A stretch of 64,000 nt of DNA from Ailurus styani (Eukaryota > Chordata > Mammalia > Carnivora > Ailuridae). Shown piece after piece: positions 12,150 to 24,943 of the stretch (the stretch's first letter is position 1; every line of letters begins with the position of its first letter). A model generated the notes under the pieces. The model was given only the letters and a program-made list of their open reading frames with translations, was not told the origin of the DNA and made no database searches. The position numbers were made by a program, and so were the translations under genes. Location: assembly GCA_002007465.1 (NCBI GenBank), contig LNAC01001798.1, forward strand, positions 1-64,000, in the 5' to 3' direction.

Positions 12150-12270
12150 TAAGGTTCCAGAGCTTTATATAGCTTAGACATTTAATATTCACAAGAATGC
12201 TGTTGTAATACATAATTTATTCAAAACTGGGACTAGAGATTTCTTATATAGCCAAGGCTAAAAATAATAC
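12150..12270 (+). mobile_element. Possible MIR relic
   Basis: The strings gacatttaatattcacaaga, actgggactagag and tatagccaaggct follow the MIR order (tttaatcctcacaaca, gaggaaactgag, gcccaaggtcac). Strongly decayed. Confidence 0.35.
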
Positions 12271-12449
12271 ACTGGAGAAAGAAAACTGGCACAATATTAA
12301 GAAATCTATAGATGTTTTTATTTTATATGAATATTTTCAGTATAATGACAATAATAAGAGTGAGCACCCTTAAATATGTCTAGAAAGGTGATTGGTAATT
12401 GTTACATTGTCTGTCTTCCTGGAATTATATCTCTGATAATTAGGAAAAG

Positions 12450-14250
12450 CAATACTGGGCTTCCTGTCTAGACAAGATGGTATAGACCTATATCTCCCTG
12501 CTCCTCCTCACTAAACAATACTATAACCTGGTAACAATGCAAGAGACAATGATACTGAGACATATGGGAGCTAGCAGGCACAAGTAGCAGGACAGACCAA
12601 ACTATACCAAGTACACTAGTCAGGAAGTCTGTTTTGGTATCACCTCAATGCCTTTGGTTCTACAGGGGCAGGCAAGCATAATCCAGTCACAATTAGTGTC
12701 CTGGTGTGAAAATCCTTCTTATTCCTGCAGGACAAGTCCCTTCTGATTATTTAAGACACCTGGTAGGATGTGGCCACTGATAAGAAAGATCTCACCCCAC
12801 TCTACATTCAAAGGAACATCACATTAATGCCATGGCTAGAGAAACATTTTCTGCCCCCTCAGGGACTAGTGGAAGCTCTATAGGTGCAAGATAAACTAAG
12901 CAGACCATAATAACATCACCAAGTCTCCAAAAACTAAATTGCCATTAAAACCACAGCCCACAAAAGCTAAGACCCAGGTGCTAAAACCTAATCAGGGTGA
13001 CTGAATTTTAAAGTAAAATATTTAAATAGGACCCAGAATCTCCTAACATAATAGACAAAATTTCCAGAGTACAATAACAAGTCATACCAAGCACAAAGAA
13101 AAGCATACCTTAAGTGAGAAAAAAATATTCAACTGATGCCAATAATGAGATGAATCTCATGATGGAATTATCTGGCAAGGAATTTGAAGTGTCTCTGTTT
13201 AACCCCCCCCACACACACACATTATATACATATTCTCTTGCAACATAAAAAATAAGAAAACCTTAGCAAAGTAATATAAGAAAGAAACAAATGTTAATTA
13301 CAGAACTGAAAAATATAATAAAGGGATAAACAACACTTACTGGATTGGTTAAAGTACGGATAAAAGAAGATAGAATCAGTGAACTTGGGGAAAAAAACAA
13401 AAAAATTAGCCAATGTAAACAACAGAAAGAAAATAAATTAAATGGTAACATTTAGAAAACCTCAGATATCATGAGCAGTACACAAAAGTCCAACATTTCT
13501 ATCATTGGGGTCCCAGAGAGAAAACAAGTGACTGAGTAGACTGAGTTGAAAGAGTATTTGAAGAAAGAATGGGTAAACTTCCCAAATTTGGCAAAGGACT
13601 CAAACTTTCTGATCCAAGAAGCTGAGAAAACCCAAATAGGATAATCCCAAAGATATCCACTTCAAGATACATCAAAAACAAAATTTTGAAAGTAAAAGAT
13701 CAATGGATCAATCAATCAATTGAAAGTGGCCAGAGAGAAGATACACATTACTTGTAACAGGTATACTGATTCAAATATAGTTGAATGTTGAACAACATGG
13801 GGTTTAACAATATTAACAGATCTGTTTTGCTAAATATAGTACTATAAATGTATTTTTTCTTTCTTATAATTTCCTTAATAACATTTCTTTTCTCTAGCTT
13901 ACCTTTTTGTAAGAATACATTATATAATAGATACATAACATACAAAATATGTGTTAATTGACTATGTTGTTGGTGAGGTTTTGGTCAACAGAAGGTTATT
14001 AGCGGTTAAGTTTTGGGGGAGTCAAAAGCTACATGCAAATTTTCAACTACATAGAAGGTCAGTTCAGTACCCCTCATCCTTGTGTTGTTTAAGGGTCAAT
14101 TATAATTATATATTTCCCATCTGAAACTATGGAAGCCAGAAAAAAATGCTAGAAGGGAACTAACAGCACTGAGTTCCACAGCTTGCAACACTGTTCTTTA
14201 AAACTGAAGGGGAAATAAACAGTCTCAGATAAAGGAAAGTTAATATGAAT
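12450..14250 (+). mobile_element. L1M LINE 5' region and ORF1 remnant, split by a Tigger-like element
   Basis: 12450-12700 resembles an L1 5' UTR (gacaagatggtatagac). 13090-13780 follows old L1 ORF1: gatggaattatctggcaagg, attggggtcccagagagaaa, tgatccaagaagctgagaaa. After the insertion at 13780-14100 the ORF1 C-terminal part resumes (ctgaaactatggaagccaga near 14121). No frame is open. Confidence 0.8.
13780..14100. mobile_element. Tigger/pogo-family nonautonomous DNA transposon (MITE)
   Basis: 321 bp bounded by imperfect inverted termini (left ttgaatgttgaacaacatgg, right tgtgttgtttaagggtcaa) and TA on each side (13778-13779, 14101-14102), as expected for a Tc1/mariner-class TA duplication. The interior matches a family I know from mammals (ttccttaataacatttcttt, atatgtgttaattgact). 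The exact subfamily name is uncertain. No transposase is encoded. Confidence 0.75.
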
Positions 14251-14350
14251 TATTGTTAAATTTATTTTGATACTGTTTGTAATCAATTATTTGGAACTGA
14301 TGTAAAGTAAGTACTGCAGTTTTTAATATTTTAAAATATCTTTAACTTCT

Positions 14351-14572
14351 GGGGTGCGTAGGTGGCTCAGTTGGCTAAGCATCTGACTCTTGTTTTCAGC
14401 TCAGGTCATGATCACAGGTTTCTGGGATCGTGCCCCATGAAGGCTCTGTGTGCACTAAGGATTCTGCTTGAGGATTTTCTTTCTCCCTCTCCCTTTGTCC
14501 CTCTCCCAACTCATACTCTCTTTCTCTCTAAAATTAATTAATTAATTAATCTTTAAATAAAATAAAATACCT
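14351..14572 (+). mobile_element. CAN-SINE, older subfamily
   Basis: Head ggggtgcgtaggtggctcag, then the older-type segment attctgcttgagg and an (AATT)n/AATAAA tail. It lies 30 bp from an antisense SINE. Confidence 0.9.
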
Positions 14573-14602
14573 GTGATTTCCTTTCTCTTTCTCTCTTTTC
14601 AC

Positions 14603-14770
14603 TTTTTTTTTTCAGATGGGAGAGAGGCAGAGAAAGAGAGGGAAAGAGTCAAGCAGGCTCCATGCCCAGTGCAGAGCCCAAAGCCATGTGCTTGATTTCA
14701 CAACCCTGGGATCATGACCTGAGCTGAAATCAAGAGTCAGACATTTAACTGACAGCCACCCAGACACCCC
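14603..14770 (-). mobile_element. CAN-SINE, older subfamily, antisense
   Basis: Poly-T at the left, the complement of the head (ccacccagacacccc) at the right. With the sense copy at 14351-14572 it forms an inverted pair. Confidence 0.9.
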
Positions 14771-15049
14771 AATCTCCTTTTTAATTTTAAATGAGAAGGA
14801 AATTAAAACATTTTTCTTTGATCACTATATAATTTCATTTGCTTAATTTCAAATTATGTATCCTTATACTTTTCATGATTTTGTGTGACTATTTACGCAT
14901 AAAGACATATACATGAAATTATCTCAAAAGGAGTCAAAATAAAAAATCAAAGAAAATGTTCTAACAATGAAAATAAGCTTCCATTCAAATTTACAATGCT
15001 TTAGGGGAAAATAGTAAACTTTAGTAAATTATAAATATATGACCTAAAC

Positions 15050-15240
15050 TTGTAGCATTAATTAGAATTTACAGGTATTGTCTCAGTCAATGAATAATCC
15101 TCATAACCCTACGAAGTAGAAGTCTCAATGCCACCAGAGAGAGCAAAATAGTCCAATAGCAAGAATTTGAGCCTTACCTTAGCCAAGTAAGTTTGGCCTA
15201 AATACTAGGGCTAACTCTTACTAGCCTGAATAATTTTGCA
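15050..15240 (+). mobile_element. MIR SINE, diverged
   Basis: Order resembles MIR: cattaattagaatttacagg, atcctcataaccctacgaag, then a decayed core (caatagcaagaatttgagcc). The cctacgaagtag block fits ccctatgaggtag. Confidence 0.6.
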
Positions 15241-16711
15241 CAGTGAATTTAGCCTCTGTTTCATCATATCCTTACTAGATAATTAGGATGAAGTATTTAT
15301 TTTATTTGTTAATAAGAGTAGTACACAATAATTTATACAAATTTATGTTGAACACAATACCTAGCATATTTCAGATATCTAGAATGGATTGATATAGAAT
15401 AAACAAATGATGCAACCTAGTCTCAGAAAATTTCCTGGACTTGATCAGTCATCGTGATAGAAAATAATATAACTGACACTAATATGAAGTCACCATAGTT
15501 AACTTTACCTCTTTTCAGCTGCAAGAGAAATGGGAATTATTATTTATTAACAAAAAGATAATAATTCCATTAAAGCTCTTTTGAAAGTGGGTATTGAGCA
15601 ACTAAGCCTGTCTTAACCATCTTTGGTTCACAAAACTGGCAGAGTTCCTTAAAAACGGAGGTGTTTAACAAATATTAAATAAATTCATAAGTGAATAAAT
15701 GAATATATTACATTTTATTTGGGGATCAGTATATGTAGTTTTACTTCTTCACTGAGAATCTTATACCAAAAATAAAAAAAAATACTTGTGTCTTTATTAT
15801 GTACTACTTAAAATCTAGTATAGTAAGAAATGTAGTACCTAAATTCACATGAATAAAATTAAAATGTATTTCTATAACATAGGCAATTTTTACAGAGCAT
15901 TTAGTAGATCATGAATGCAGATAAATTCACTGCCTTTTGTGATCTTTTAAATATCCTACTAATTTTCTTTCAATATTATTGCTTCTTACAAGAAGTTTTA
16001 GGATTCATTGTAGCTACATATAATTTCTCCCTTCCAATTGCACTCATGAAGTGTAGGATTTAAATTGGTACTACATGCATCATTTTTCATGGTCGTTTTA
16101 GGATTAAATCTCTCTACATGGTGCCTTAAGAAATATTGCCTACTTGACTTCAAGGTTATAGGGTAGACACTGGGAGATTAGAATTCTGCATGAGTGATTG
16201 AAAAATAGACATGAAGATTTCCAGTTGATGGTATAAAAAGGTTCTTTTGAAACATTAAAGAGACTCTGCCATGGTTAATGTATAAAAATCATTAAAAATT
16301 TACATCCAGGATTCTATAAAGAGTTAATTCTAAAAGGTTGAAGAGATTTAGAATGAAAGAGAGATGTATTATACAACATGTTAGTTGGATAGACCAAAAA
16401 TAATTCAGCATTGGAGCATACTTATAGTTAATAACTACAAGACAAGAGAAAAATCACAAGGTCCAATTTTCCCATTTGTATCTATAATACCTAGCATAGT
16501 GGTTGAGACATAGAAGGACTTCAAAAAAGTTCAGGAATGTGTCATGGATTTATTTCTCCAATTATCTTACATTTTCTCCTTAAGCCATTTTTCTGTTTAG
16601 TTTAGGAAGAATATTCAGTTCTTCGGCACAGATTCAGCAAACTCTGTAGGAAATGCAATCTTTTTTTCTTTTGTAAAATGAACAAAACATTAATGTAAAA
16701 TACCTGAAAAC
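15241..16711. other. Mostly unique sequence
   Basis: No SINE or L1. A weak L2-like 3' end (ataatacctagcatagtggt, near 16483-16502) is the only hint of an old repeat. Confidence 0.4.
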
Positions 16712-16909
16712 AGGGGCACCTGGGTGGCTCAGTCATTAAGAGTCTGCCTTCAGCTCAGGTTATGATCCCAGTCTTGGAATTGAATTCAACACCAGTCTTC
16801 CTGCTCTGCAGGAGTCTGCTTCTCCTTCTCCCACTCCCTCTGCTTATGTTGCCTCTCTTGCTCTCTCTCTCTCTCTGTCAAATAAATACATAAAATCTTT
16901 AAGAAAATT
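16712..16909 (+). mobile_element. CAN-SINE with target-site duplication
   Basis: Head ggggcacctgggtggctcag, CT-rich stretch and tail aaataaatacataaaatctt. Flanked by ctgaaaaca at 16703-16711 and 16910-16918. Confidence 0.95.
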
Positions 16910-18365
16910 CTGAAAACATAGTCATTGATAAGTAGTCTATTCTTTTTGTGCCATGTATGAGCAGAAAAGGACCAATCCAACCCAATCTCTTTCTATGATG
17001 TGTTCTTCCTTTGTCCTTTCCATAATCCTTATTTTGTGTCAGGTTTCTATTATAATGGGAAGATTTAGAAACTGATACTTAAAAAACATTTTATAAAACA
17101 CAATACAGAACATTCTAGTAGAGTTCGAAGGACAATTATTCTTGGTAAATGGATATGGATATTTTTCATCAGATATATTCATCTTTTATTCAAAAATATC
17201 AATTGTGTTTCTCACCCACCCCAACAAGAAAAAAGTTGAACATACCTAAAAAATTAATAAATCTTCCTGGATTCATAAGAAAGGCATGGACATAAAGTAA
17301 AACCCGGCCCCCAATATTGTAGATATGGGCCAATATCAAGACTAAGTCTTACCAGACCAGAGACTCACAAGCAGAAATCCCACAACAGAACCAGAACCAG
17401 AGTAAGAAAACATGAACTATAATGGACAAATTGCTGAAAGTTCAGTGAATTCTGAAAATTAAAAGCTCCAGGGGGAACTCAGTCATATAAGAATCCTACA
17501 ACTATGTGTGATTTACCTCCAGGAGCTCCACCAGGGTCCTGTAGTAAATATTAGAGAAAAATCCTCTTAGGCTTCTAGCAGGAGCAGGAGCAAAAACAAA
17601 ACCAAACAAACAAACAAAAAACAAAACACTTATTTTGAAATGTGCCATAACATTCTGTTCTTAATAAAGCTTGCATCCAGGGGAAACTAATGAAGGAGAG
17701 CCTAAACTTCCAGAAACTAAGCAACACAGGGAAGGGAAACACCCAACTCCAACTCCAGCCTTCCATATGAGAGAAGGGAAATACCCATCTACATCCCATG
17801 CTAGCCATCCTTCCAATCTAAAAGGGGGAAAAAATGAAGAAAGAGAAACACATGTAAAATTTACACTCCTGAGGCAGAGGCTCATTAAAAGACTAAGATT
17901 TTATTATAGGAGTGACTATAGAAAGCTTCCCAAATACACACTTCACCACTACAATGCTAAAGACCTATGTACAACATTTTTTAAACCATCTTTTCCAGCT
18001 ACCAAGAAAAAATTATAAGGCATATCAAAAGACAAAAACACAGATTGAAGAGTTGGAGCAAGCACCAGAACCAGACATGTCAGTGATCTTGAAATTATTA
18101 GAACAGGAATTTAGAATAATTATGATTAAATGCTGTAATGGATAAAGTAGACAATATGCCAGAATAGATGGATAATGTAAATAGAGAGATAGAAATCCTA
18201 AGAATTAACAACAATAAAAGAAATTCTAGAAGTGAAAATACTCTAAGAGAAATGAAGTGACTTTGATGGGCTTATTAGACTGGATGCAACTAAAATAAAA
18301 ATCTCTGTGCTAATGCACACATCAACAGAATCCTCATAAACTAAAAAGGAAAGATAATAGAGATT

Positions 18366-18377
18366 TTTTAAAAGATT

Positions 18378-18420
<43 letters not shown>

Positions 18421-18590
18421 TTTGACAGAGAGAGACACAGTGAGATAGGGAACACAAGCAAGGGGAGTGGGAGAAGGAGAAGCAGGCTTCCTGTCAAGCA
18501 CAGCCCGATGCGGGGTTCAATCCTAGGACCCTGGGATCATGATCTGAGGTAAAGACAGCCACTTAATGACTGAGCCACCCAGACACCCCC
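18366..18590 (-). mobile_element. CAN-SINE, antisense, with expanded (TTTA)n tail
   Basis: Right end is the complement of the head (gagccacccagacaccccc). At the left, the tail complement has grown to about 11 or 12 TTTA units (18377-18423). It interrupts the L1M ORF1 remnant. Confidence 0.93.
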
Positions 18591-19333
18591 AGAGACTGAA
18601 AAACAATACAAAACAGAATTGCCAAAGCCTGTGAGAACAATAAGTGGTGTACATGCAATGGGAATGCCTGAAGGAAAACAGAGAAAGGTAAAGAATATTT
18701 GAAATAACAGTGACTGAAAATTTTCCCCAAATTGTCATATACCAACACACAGATCCAGGAAGTTCTGGGAACACACAGTAAGAAGATGCCCCAACACTAT
18801 GCCCAGACATATCATTTTCCAATCACATAAAATCAAAGACAAACAATCCTGACATAAGGGGGGTGGGGGGTACTTTACTGATGGAGGAACAAAGACAAAA
18901 ATTACATCTGACTCTTCCTCAGAAATCATGCATGAAAGAAGAGAGTGAAAGGAAATATTTGAAATGTGGAGAGAAAAAAATATCAACCTAGAATTCTGAA
19001 CCCTGTCAAATTATGCTTCAAAAGTGAAAGAGAAATTAAGACTTTCTCAGAAAAAGAACAATTGAGTGAATCTATTACCAGTACACCTGACTTATAAGAA
19101 ATGTTATAAGTCATTTACAATGAAGGTAAGTGATATAGGTCAGAAACTCAGATCTACATAAAGGAAAGAAGAACTTCAAAGAAAAGAATAAGTGAAAGCA
19201 AAATGAAAGGTTATATCTCTCCAGTGAAAGTAAAATGAAAGATTATATTTCTCTTACTTTTAACTCACCTAACAAGCAATTGTTCAAAATAATATTAGCA
19301 ACAATTACTCAATTATGTGTGTAGGTGTATATA

Positions 19334-19476
19334 CATTCATTTTACTTATATTTTAGAACATTGTCTATATATTCTATATATAATATTCTAAAATATAGGT
19401 GAAATGTATATATATGAAATGTGAAATTCTATATATATTCTAAAAATAATATTCTAAAATATAAGTAAAATGAATG
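19334..19476. repeat. Perfect 25-bp inverted repeat with 93-bp loop
   Basis: The left arm 19334-19358 and right arm 19452-19476 are exact reverse complements (I matched all 25 positions). The AT-rich loop holds further partial copies of the same motif (taatattctaaaatata at 19381-19397 and 19447-19463). It lies in the old L1M spacer. The DNA could form a cruciform. Confidence 0.9.
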
Positions 19477-20628
19477 ATGTGATGGCACAAATATTGGAGC
19501 AAGGAATTAGAATTATTTTGTAAGTGGTATACTATTATCTGAATATGGAATTGGATTACCTGCAAGTGTATATTGCAAACTCCTGGGCAACCACTGGGGA
19601 AAAAAATAACAATTACTATAGCTAAAGAAGAAGATAAAATGGAATCATGATACTCTCATTCAAAACAAAACAAAACAAAAAGGCAGAAATATTGTGAAAT
19701 ACAAAAATAAGAACAAAGAATAAAGATAGCAGATAGAAAACAGTAATGAATATAGTATATATTAATTCAATTATGTCAATACTTACTTTGAATTTCAAAT
19801 GTCTAAATACTGCAATTAATATTGTCAGACTACACGAACAAAGACAGCTAAACTATATGCTGTGTACAAGAAATCCACTTTAAATATAAATATACATATA
19901 GATTAAAAATAAATGGATTAAAAACATGTATCATTCTAGCACAAATCAAAAGAAAGGAAAAATAGCTACATTAATTCTAGACAGAGTAGATTTCAAAGTA
20001 AAGAATGTTATAAGGAATAAAGAAAGGCATTATATAATGATAATGAGGTCAAATGTCCAAGAAAACATAACAAGTCTTAACATTTATAACACCTAACAGC
20101 AGAGTGTCATAATTTCATGAGGCAAAAAATCTCATAGAAATGCAAAAAGGAAAAATAGTTTATTTCAAATATCATAGTTAGAAACATCAATACCCTTCTC
20201 TCAACAATTGACAGATCCTTTAGAAAATAAGGAAGGGCATAGTTAAACTTGAAAATACCATCAATTAACAGACAAAACTGAATCTAGAGACTACATCATC
20301 CAATAACAGAGGAATACACATTCTTCTCAAACTCACATGGAACATTCATCAAGATAGACCACATTACAAATCATAAAAGACACCTTTACAAATTTAAAAT
20401 AATAGGAAGCATTCAGATCTGGAGCTTAGATAGTGGAGTAGCAGAAGGATCCTTGAACACAGTGAGATAAACATTAAGTCATTCTGAATACCTAAAAAAT
20501 TGATCTGAGGACTGACAGATTACACTGCACAATTAGAGAGAATGAAGAGGGTACATAGGAGATGCAGAGACATGGTTTGGGGGGGGGAAATGGATCTTGG
20601 TTGTGTGGAGGGGAGGAAGCCCTGGTCA

Positions 20629-20651
20629 GAGAGAGAGAGAGAGAGAGAGAT
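20629..20651. repeat. (GA)n short microsatellite in L1 5' UTR
   Basis: Eleven GA units, about 45 bp after a G-run (20579-20587). Confidence 0.85.
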
Positions 20652-21757
20652 TAAGACAGACACATGGAATCCTACAGTGAAAATACTTCCCCAAAGTCAT
20701 TGACTAAGAAAATGAGAGGGGCTAATGTTCATGAGATTTTATAACCAGCAAGACTCAGAGACTGGAATTTTAGAAGTCCAAAGCATGGCTGGTGTGGAGC
20801 CCTGAAGGCATTGTGGTGCTCCTCTGGAGAAGTAGGGAAGATAGTTCAGGTCAGATGACACAATCTGAGGATCATCTTGGACTCACTAGGAGAGGCAGTT
20901 CCCCCTTCTTCGAGTGCATCTGGGAGAGGAGGTATTACCTTTCCAGGGTAAAAGAGCTGGAAGGCATAATTTCCCTACCCTTCCCCTCAGCATAAACTAA
21001 CTTCAGCGAGCAGCATAACATCAACACTGGCAGTCTAAACTGGTTACATGAAAGTCCACCAACCCTACACTCTGCTGGGACTGCTTTTCTTGGGCCAGTG
21101 TGCCTGAGAACCAGTGCAGTGGGTCCCACCCCCAGAAGAGCAGCACAAACTGCCCTCCCAACCCCTGTGCACATATCATATCTAATCACCATAGATTTCT
21201 GAATATTTTCAACTCTAGTGGAAATAGCATCAGATTTCTTCTAATAAGCAGACCTGAGCACACCTTGTTAAAATCTGCCACACTCTGACCAAGGTCCAAA
21301 CACTCTTCACTGCAGGTGAGGAGAAACTCTTCAGAGGACCAGCCTGAGGAAAAGAGTAGAAAAAACACAACAGCAGAGTGTCCAAACATACACAAGAGAC
21401 ACTTTCTGAAGCACCAGGCCTTGGGCAGTATATGATCTCTTCTTCATGAAGCCATTACTCTCAGGAACAGAAAGCACAATAGGCTTTCCTAAAAGAAACC
21501 TAGACGAAATGCCAATATGTAGGAATTCATCCCAAATGAAACAATAAGAAAGGGTCACTGCCAAGGATCAAATCAAAACAGACACTAGTAACATGCCTGA
21601 TCCAGAATTGAAAGCAACTATCATAAGAATACATGCTGGGCTTTAGAGAAGTAAGAGAAGACACCAGGAAGTCCATTATTGCAGAGATAAGAGGAATAAA
21701 TACTAGCCAGGCCAAATGAAAAATGCAATAACCAAGATTTGAAGCTGACTGGATGTA

Positions 21758-22173
21758 ATGACCACAGGGATGGAAGAAGCAGAGGAACAAATAAATGATA
21801 TAGAAGATAAAATTATGGGAACAAATGAAGCTGAAAAGGAGAGGGAAAGAAAAATATTAGATCATGAATGTAGATTTAGGGAACTCAGTGTTTCTATAAA
21901 GTGTAATAACATTCATATCATAGGAGTCCCACAAGAAGAAGAGAGGGAAAAGGGGGTAGAAACTTTTTTGAGGAAATTATGGATGAAAATATCCCCAGTC
22001 AGGGGGGGAAAACAGACATCCAAATTCAAGAGGCACAGAGAACTCCTAACAAAATCAACAAAAGCAGGCCAATACCAAGACATATTGTAGTTAAGTTTAC
22101 AAAATATAGAGTTAAAGAGAAAATTCTAAAAGCAATAAGACAAAAGAAGTCGCTAACTTACAAGGGAAGATAA
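21758..22173 (+). pseudogene. L1 ORF1 remnant (RNA-binding protein)
   Basis: Open 21758-22090: residues 1-45 are a charged heptad-like stretch (INDIEDKIMGTNEAEKERER), the end of the ORF1p coiled coil. Then NIHIIGVPQEEEREKGVE matches the start of the RRM domain. An overlapping frame (21979-22173) carries the next part, ending KEKILKAIRQKKSLTYKGR, so a +1 or -1 shift has broken the gene. Intact ORF1p is over 300 residues. The N-terminal half is closed here. Confidence 0.85.
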
Positions 22174-23944
22174 AAAAGCTTATTTTCAGTTTTTTTTCAC
22201 AGAAATTTGGCAGGCCAGATGAAAGTGGCATAATATATTCAACGTGCTGAATGGGGAAAAAATGCACTCAAGAATATTATATCTAGCAAGGCTATCATTC
22301 AGATTAGGAGAGATAATTACTTTCCCAGATATACAAAAACCAAAGAAGTTCTGTACACTAAATCACTTTTGCATGAACTATTAAAGAGAAAAAGTGGAAA
22401 GAAAGACCAAAATAAACAAAGATTTGAAAAGAACAAACAAAATCTCCAGAAACAATTACAAAACAAGTAATAAAATGGCACTAAATTCCTATCTATCGAT
22501 AATTAATCTGAATGTAAATGGTCTAAACACTCCAACCAAAAGACATAGAGTGTCAGAATGGATAAAAAAGCAAGATCCATCTATAAGGTGCCTAAAAGAG
22601 ATTCATCTTAGATCTAAAGATACGGATAGATGGAAAGTGGGGGATGGAGAAATATTTACCATGAAAATGGATGTCAAAAGAAAGCTGGAGTAGCAGCACT
22701 TATATCAGGCAAGCTAGGTTATTGAACCAAAGACTGTAACAAGAGATGAAGAAGAGCACTACATAATAATAAAAGGGTCTATCCGTAAGAAGATCTAATA
22801 ATTGTAAACATTTATACCTCCGATTGTAAATATTTGGAGCACCCAAATATATAAAACTATTAATAACAAACATAAAGGAACTCATTGATAATAACAAAAT
22901 AATAGTAGGGAACTTTAACACCCAAATTACCTTAAGGGATAGAACATCTAAGCAGAAAATCAGCAAACAAGGGCTTTGAATGACACACTGGACCCAATGT
23001 ACTTAACAGATATATTCAGAACATTGTATCCCAAAACAGTAGAATATAGATTTTTTTTTCAAGTGTACATAGGACAGTTTCCAGAATAGATTACATTCTG
23101 GGTCACAAATCAGGCCTCAATTAGTACAAAAAGACTGAGGTCATACCATATATCTTCTTATCACAATATTAAGAAACTTGAAGTCAAACAGAAAAAAATA
23201 TGGAAATACCACAAATATAGGGAGGCTAATGAACATCCTACTAAATGAATGTGTCAACCAGGAAATTAAAGAAGTTGACTGTTGTGTTCTCATTTCATTT
23301 CATGTAAGTGCAAAATTTTGGGGATGCAGCAAAAGCAGTCCTAAAATGAAAGTATATTTTAATACAGGCCCACCTTAAGAAGCAAGGAAAATCTCAAATA
23401 CACAACCTAACCTTACACCTAAAGGAGCTAGATAATAAAACAAGAAATGAAGCCTGGAGCTAGCAGAAGAGGGGAAATAGTAAAGATTAGAGCAGGAAAA
23501 AATGATATCAAAACAAAGAAACAAAAAGCAGCAGAACAGATCAATGAAACCAGGAGCTGGTTCTTTGAAAGAATTAGTATGACTGATAAATCCCTAGCCA
23601 GACTAATCAAAAATAAAACATAAAGGAACCAAATAAATAAAATCATAAGTAAGAGAGGAGAGATCACAACCAACACCACAGAAATACATACAATTATAAG
23701 AGAACATTATGAAAAATTGTATGCCAATAAATTGGGAAATCTGGAAGAAATGGGTAAAATCCTAGAAATATATAAACTACCGAAACTGAGAGATAGAGAA
23801 CTTGAAAAGACCAATAAAGAGCAAATAAATTGAATCAGTTATCAAAAATCTCAACAAACAAAGGTCCAAGGCCAGAGTGCTTCCCAGGATCATTTTTCCA
23901 AATATTTAAAGAAGAGTTAATACCTATTCTTCTCACTCTTTGGA

Positions 23945-23980
23945 ACAACAATAACAACAACAACAACAACAACAAAAGGA

Positions 23981-24056
<76 letters not shown>

Positions 24057-24068
24057 AAAGAAAAAGTA
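23945..24068. repeat. (AAC)n then (GAAA)n compound microsatellite inside L1 ORF2
   Basis: About ten AAC units (23945-23975) are followed by more than twenty GAAA units (23978-24068). It sits where other L1 copies have the A-rich linker before aaacttccaaactcatt. The frame stays open across it by chance (23830-24069). Confidence 0.97.
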
Positions 24069-24775
24069 AAAGAAAGAAAAACTTCCAAACTTATTCTATG
24101 AGGCCAGCATTTTCTTGATTTCAAAACCTGAAAAAGTCTCCATTGAAAAACAGAACTACAGGCCAATATCCCTGATGGAGAATTGATGCAAAAATTCTCA
24201 ATAAAATACTAGTAAATCAAATGCAACAGTATCATTCACCACACCCAAGTGACATTCCTTCCTGGGTTGCAAGGGTACATTGATATTCACAAGTCAACCA
24301 ATATGATACTCCACATTATTAAAAGAAAGGATAAGAATCATATGATCCTCTCAATAGATGCAGAAAAAGCATTTGACGAAATACAGCATCTGTTCTTGAT
24401 AAAAACCCTCAACAAAGCAAGGATAGAGGGAACACACTTCAAAAAAATGAAGGTCATATGTAAAAGATGACAGCTAATCTCATACTCAATGGGGAAAAAT
24501 GGTCTCTATGGTCAAGAATAAGACAGAGAAGTGCACTCTTACCACTGTTATTTAGCATAGTACTAGAAGTCCTAGCCTCAGTAACTGGACAACAAAAGAA
24601 ATGAAAGATAACCAAATTGGCAAAGAAGAAGTCAAACTTTCACTATTTGCAGATGACATGATACTCTATGTAGAAAAGCCAAAAGACTCCACCAAAATAA
24701 TTGCTAGAACTGATACACGTGTTCAATAAAGTCACAAGATACAAAATCAATCTACAGATATATTTTGCATTTCTT

Positions 24776-24943
24776 TTTTTTTTAAGATTTTATTTATTGA
24801 TTTGACAGATAGAGTGAGATCACAAGTAGGCAGAGAGGCAGGCAGAGAGGGAGGAGGAAGCAGGCTCCTCGCCGAGCAGGGACCCTGAGATCATGACCTG
24901 AGCCAAAGACAGAGGCTTTAACCCACTGAGCCACCCAGGCAAT
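24776..24943 (-). mobile_element. CAN-SINE, young, antisense, with internal deletion
   Basis: Flanked by ttgcatttctt at 24765-24775 and 24951-24961. Minus-strand head complement at 24929-24943. About 25 bp are missing between cgccgagcagg and gaccctgagatc compared with the copy at 61527-61724. The element is otherwise near consensus. Confidence 0.93.

Larger units (their letters stand above)
17290..20410 (+). mobile_element. Old L1M LINE: 5' region, ORF1, inter-ORF and endonuclease
   Basis: A colinear run of old L1. ORF1 start region at 17990-18330 (agctaccaagaaaaaattat), ORF1 RNA-binding and C-terminal parts at 18600-19110, a long inter-ORF spacer at 19110-19790, and the ORF2 endonuclease at 19790-20410 (acatggaacattcatcaaga near 20336). 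Cut off at 20410 where a younger L1 5' end begins. The open pieces at 17671-18018 and 17912-18145 are fragments in different frames. Interrupted by the SINE at 18366-18590. Confidence 0.85.

Noticed and set aside
21186..21790. Several minus-strand open frames in 20.9-21.8 kb
   Set aside because: Antisense shadows of the L1 5' UTR and ORF1.
23933..24166. Minus-strand frame with serine/phenylalanine/leucine repeats
   Set aside because: Translation of the (GAAA)n microsatellite complement.
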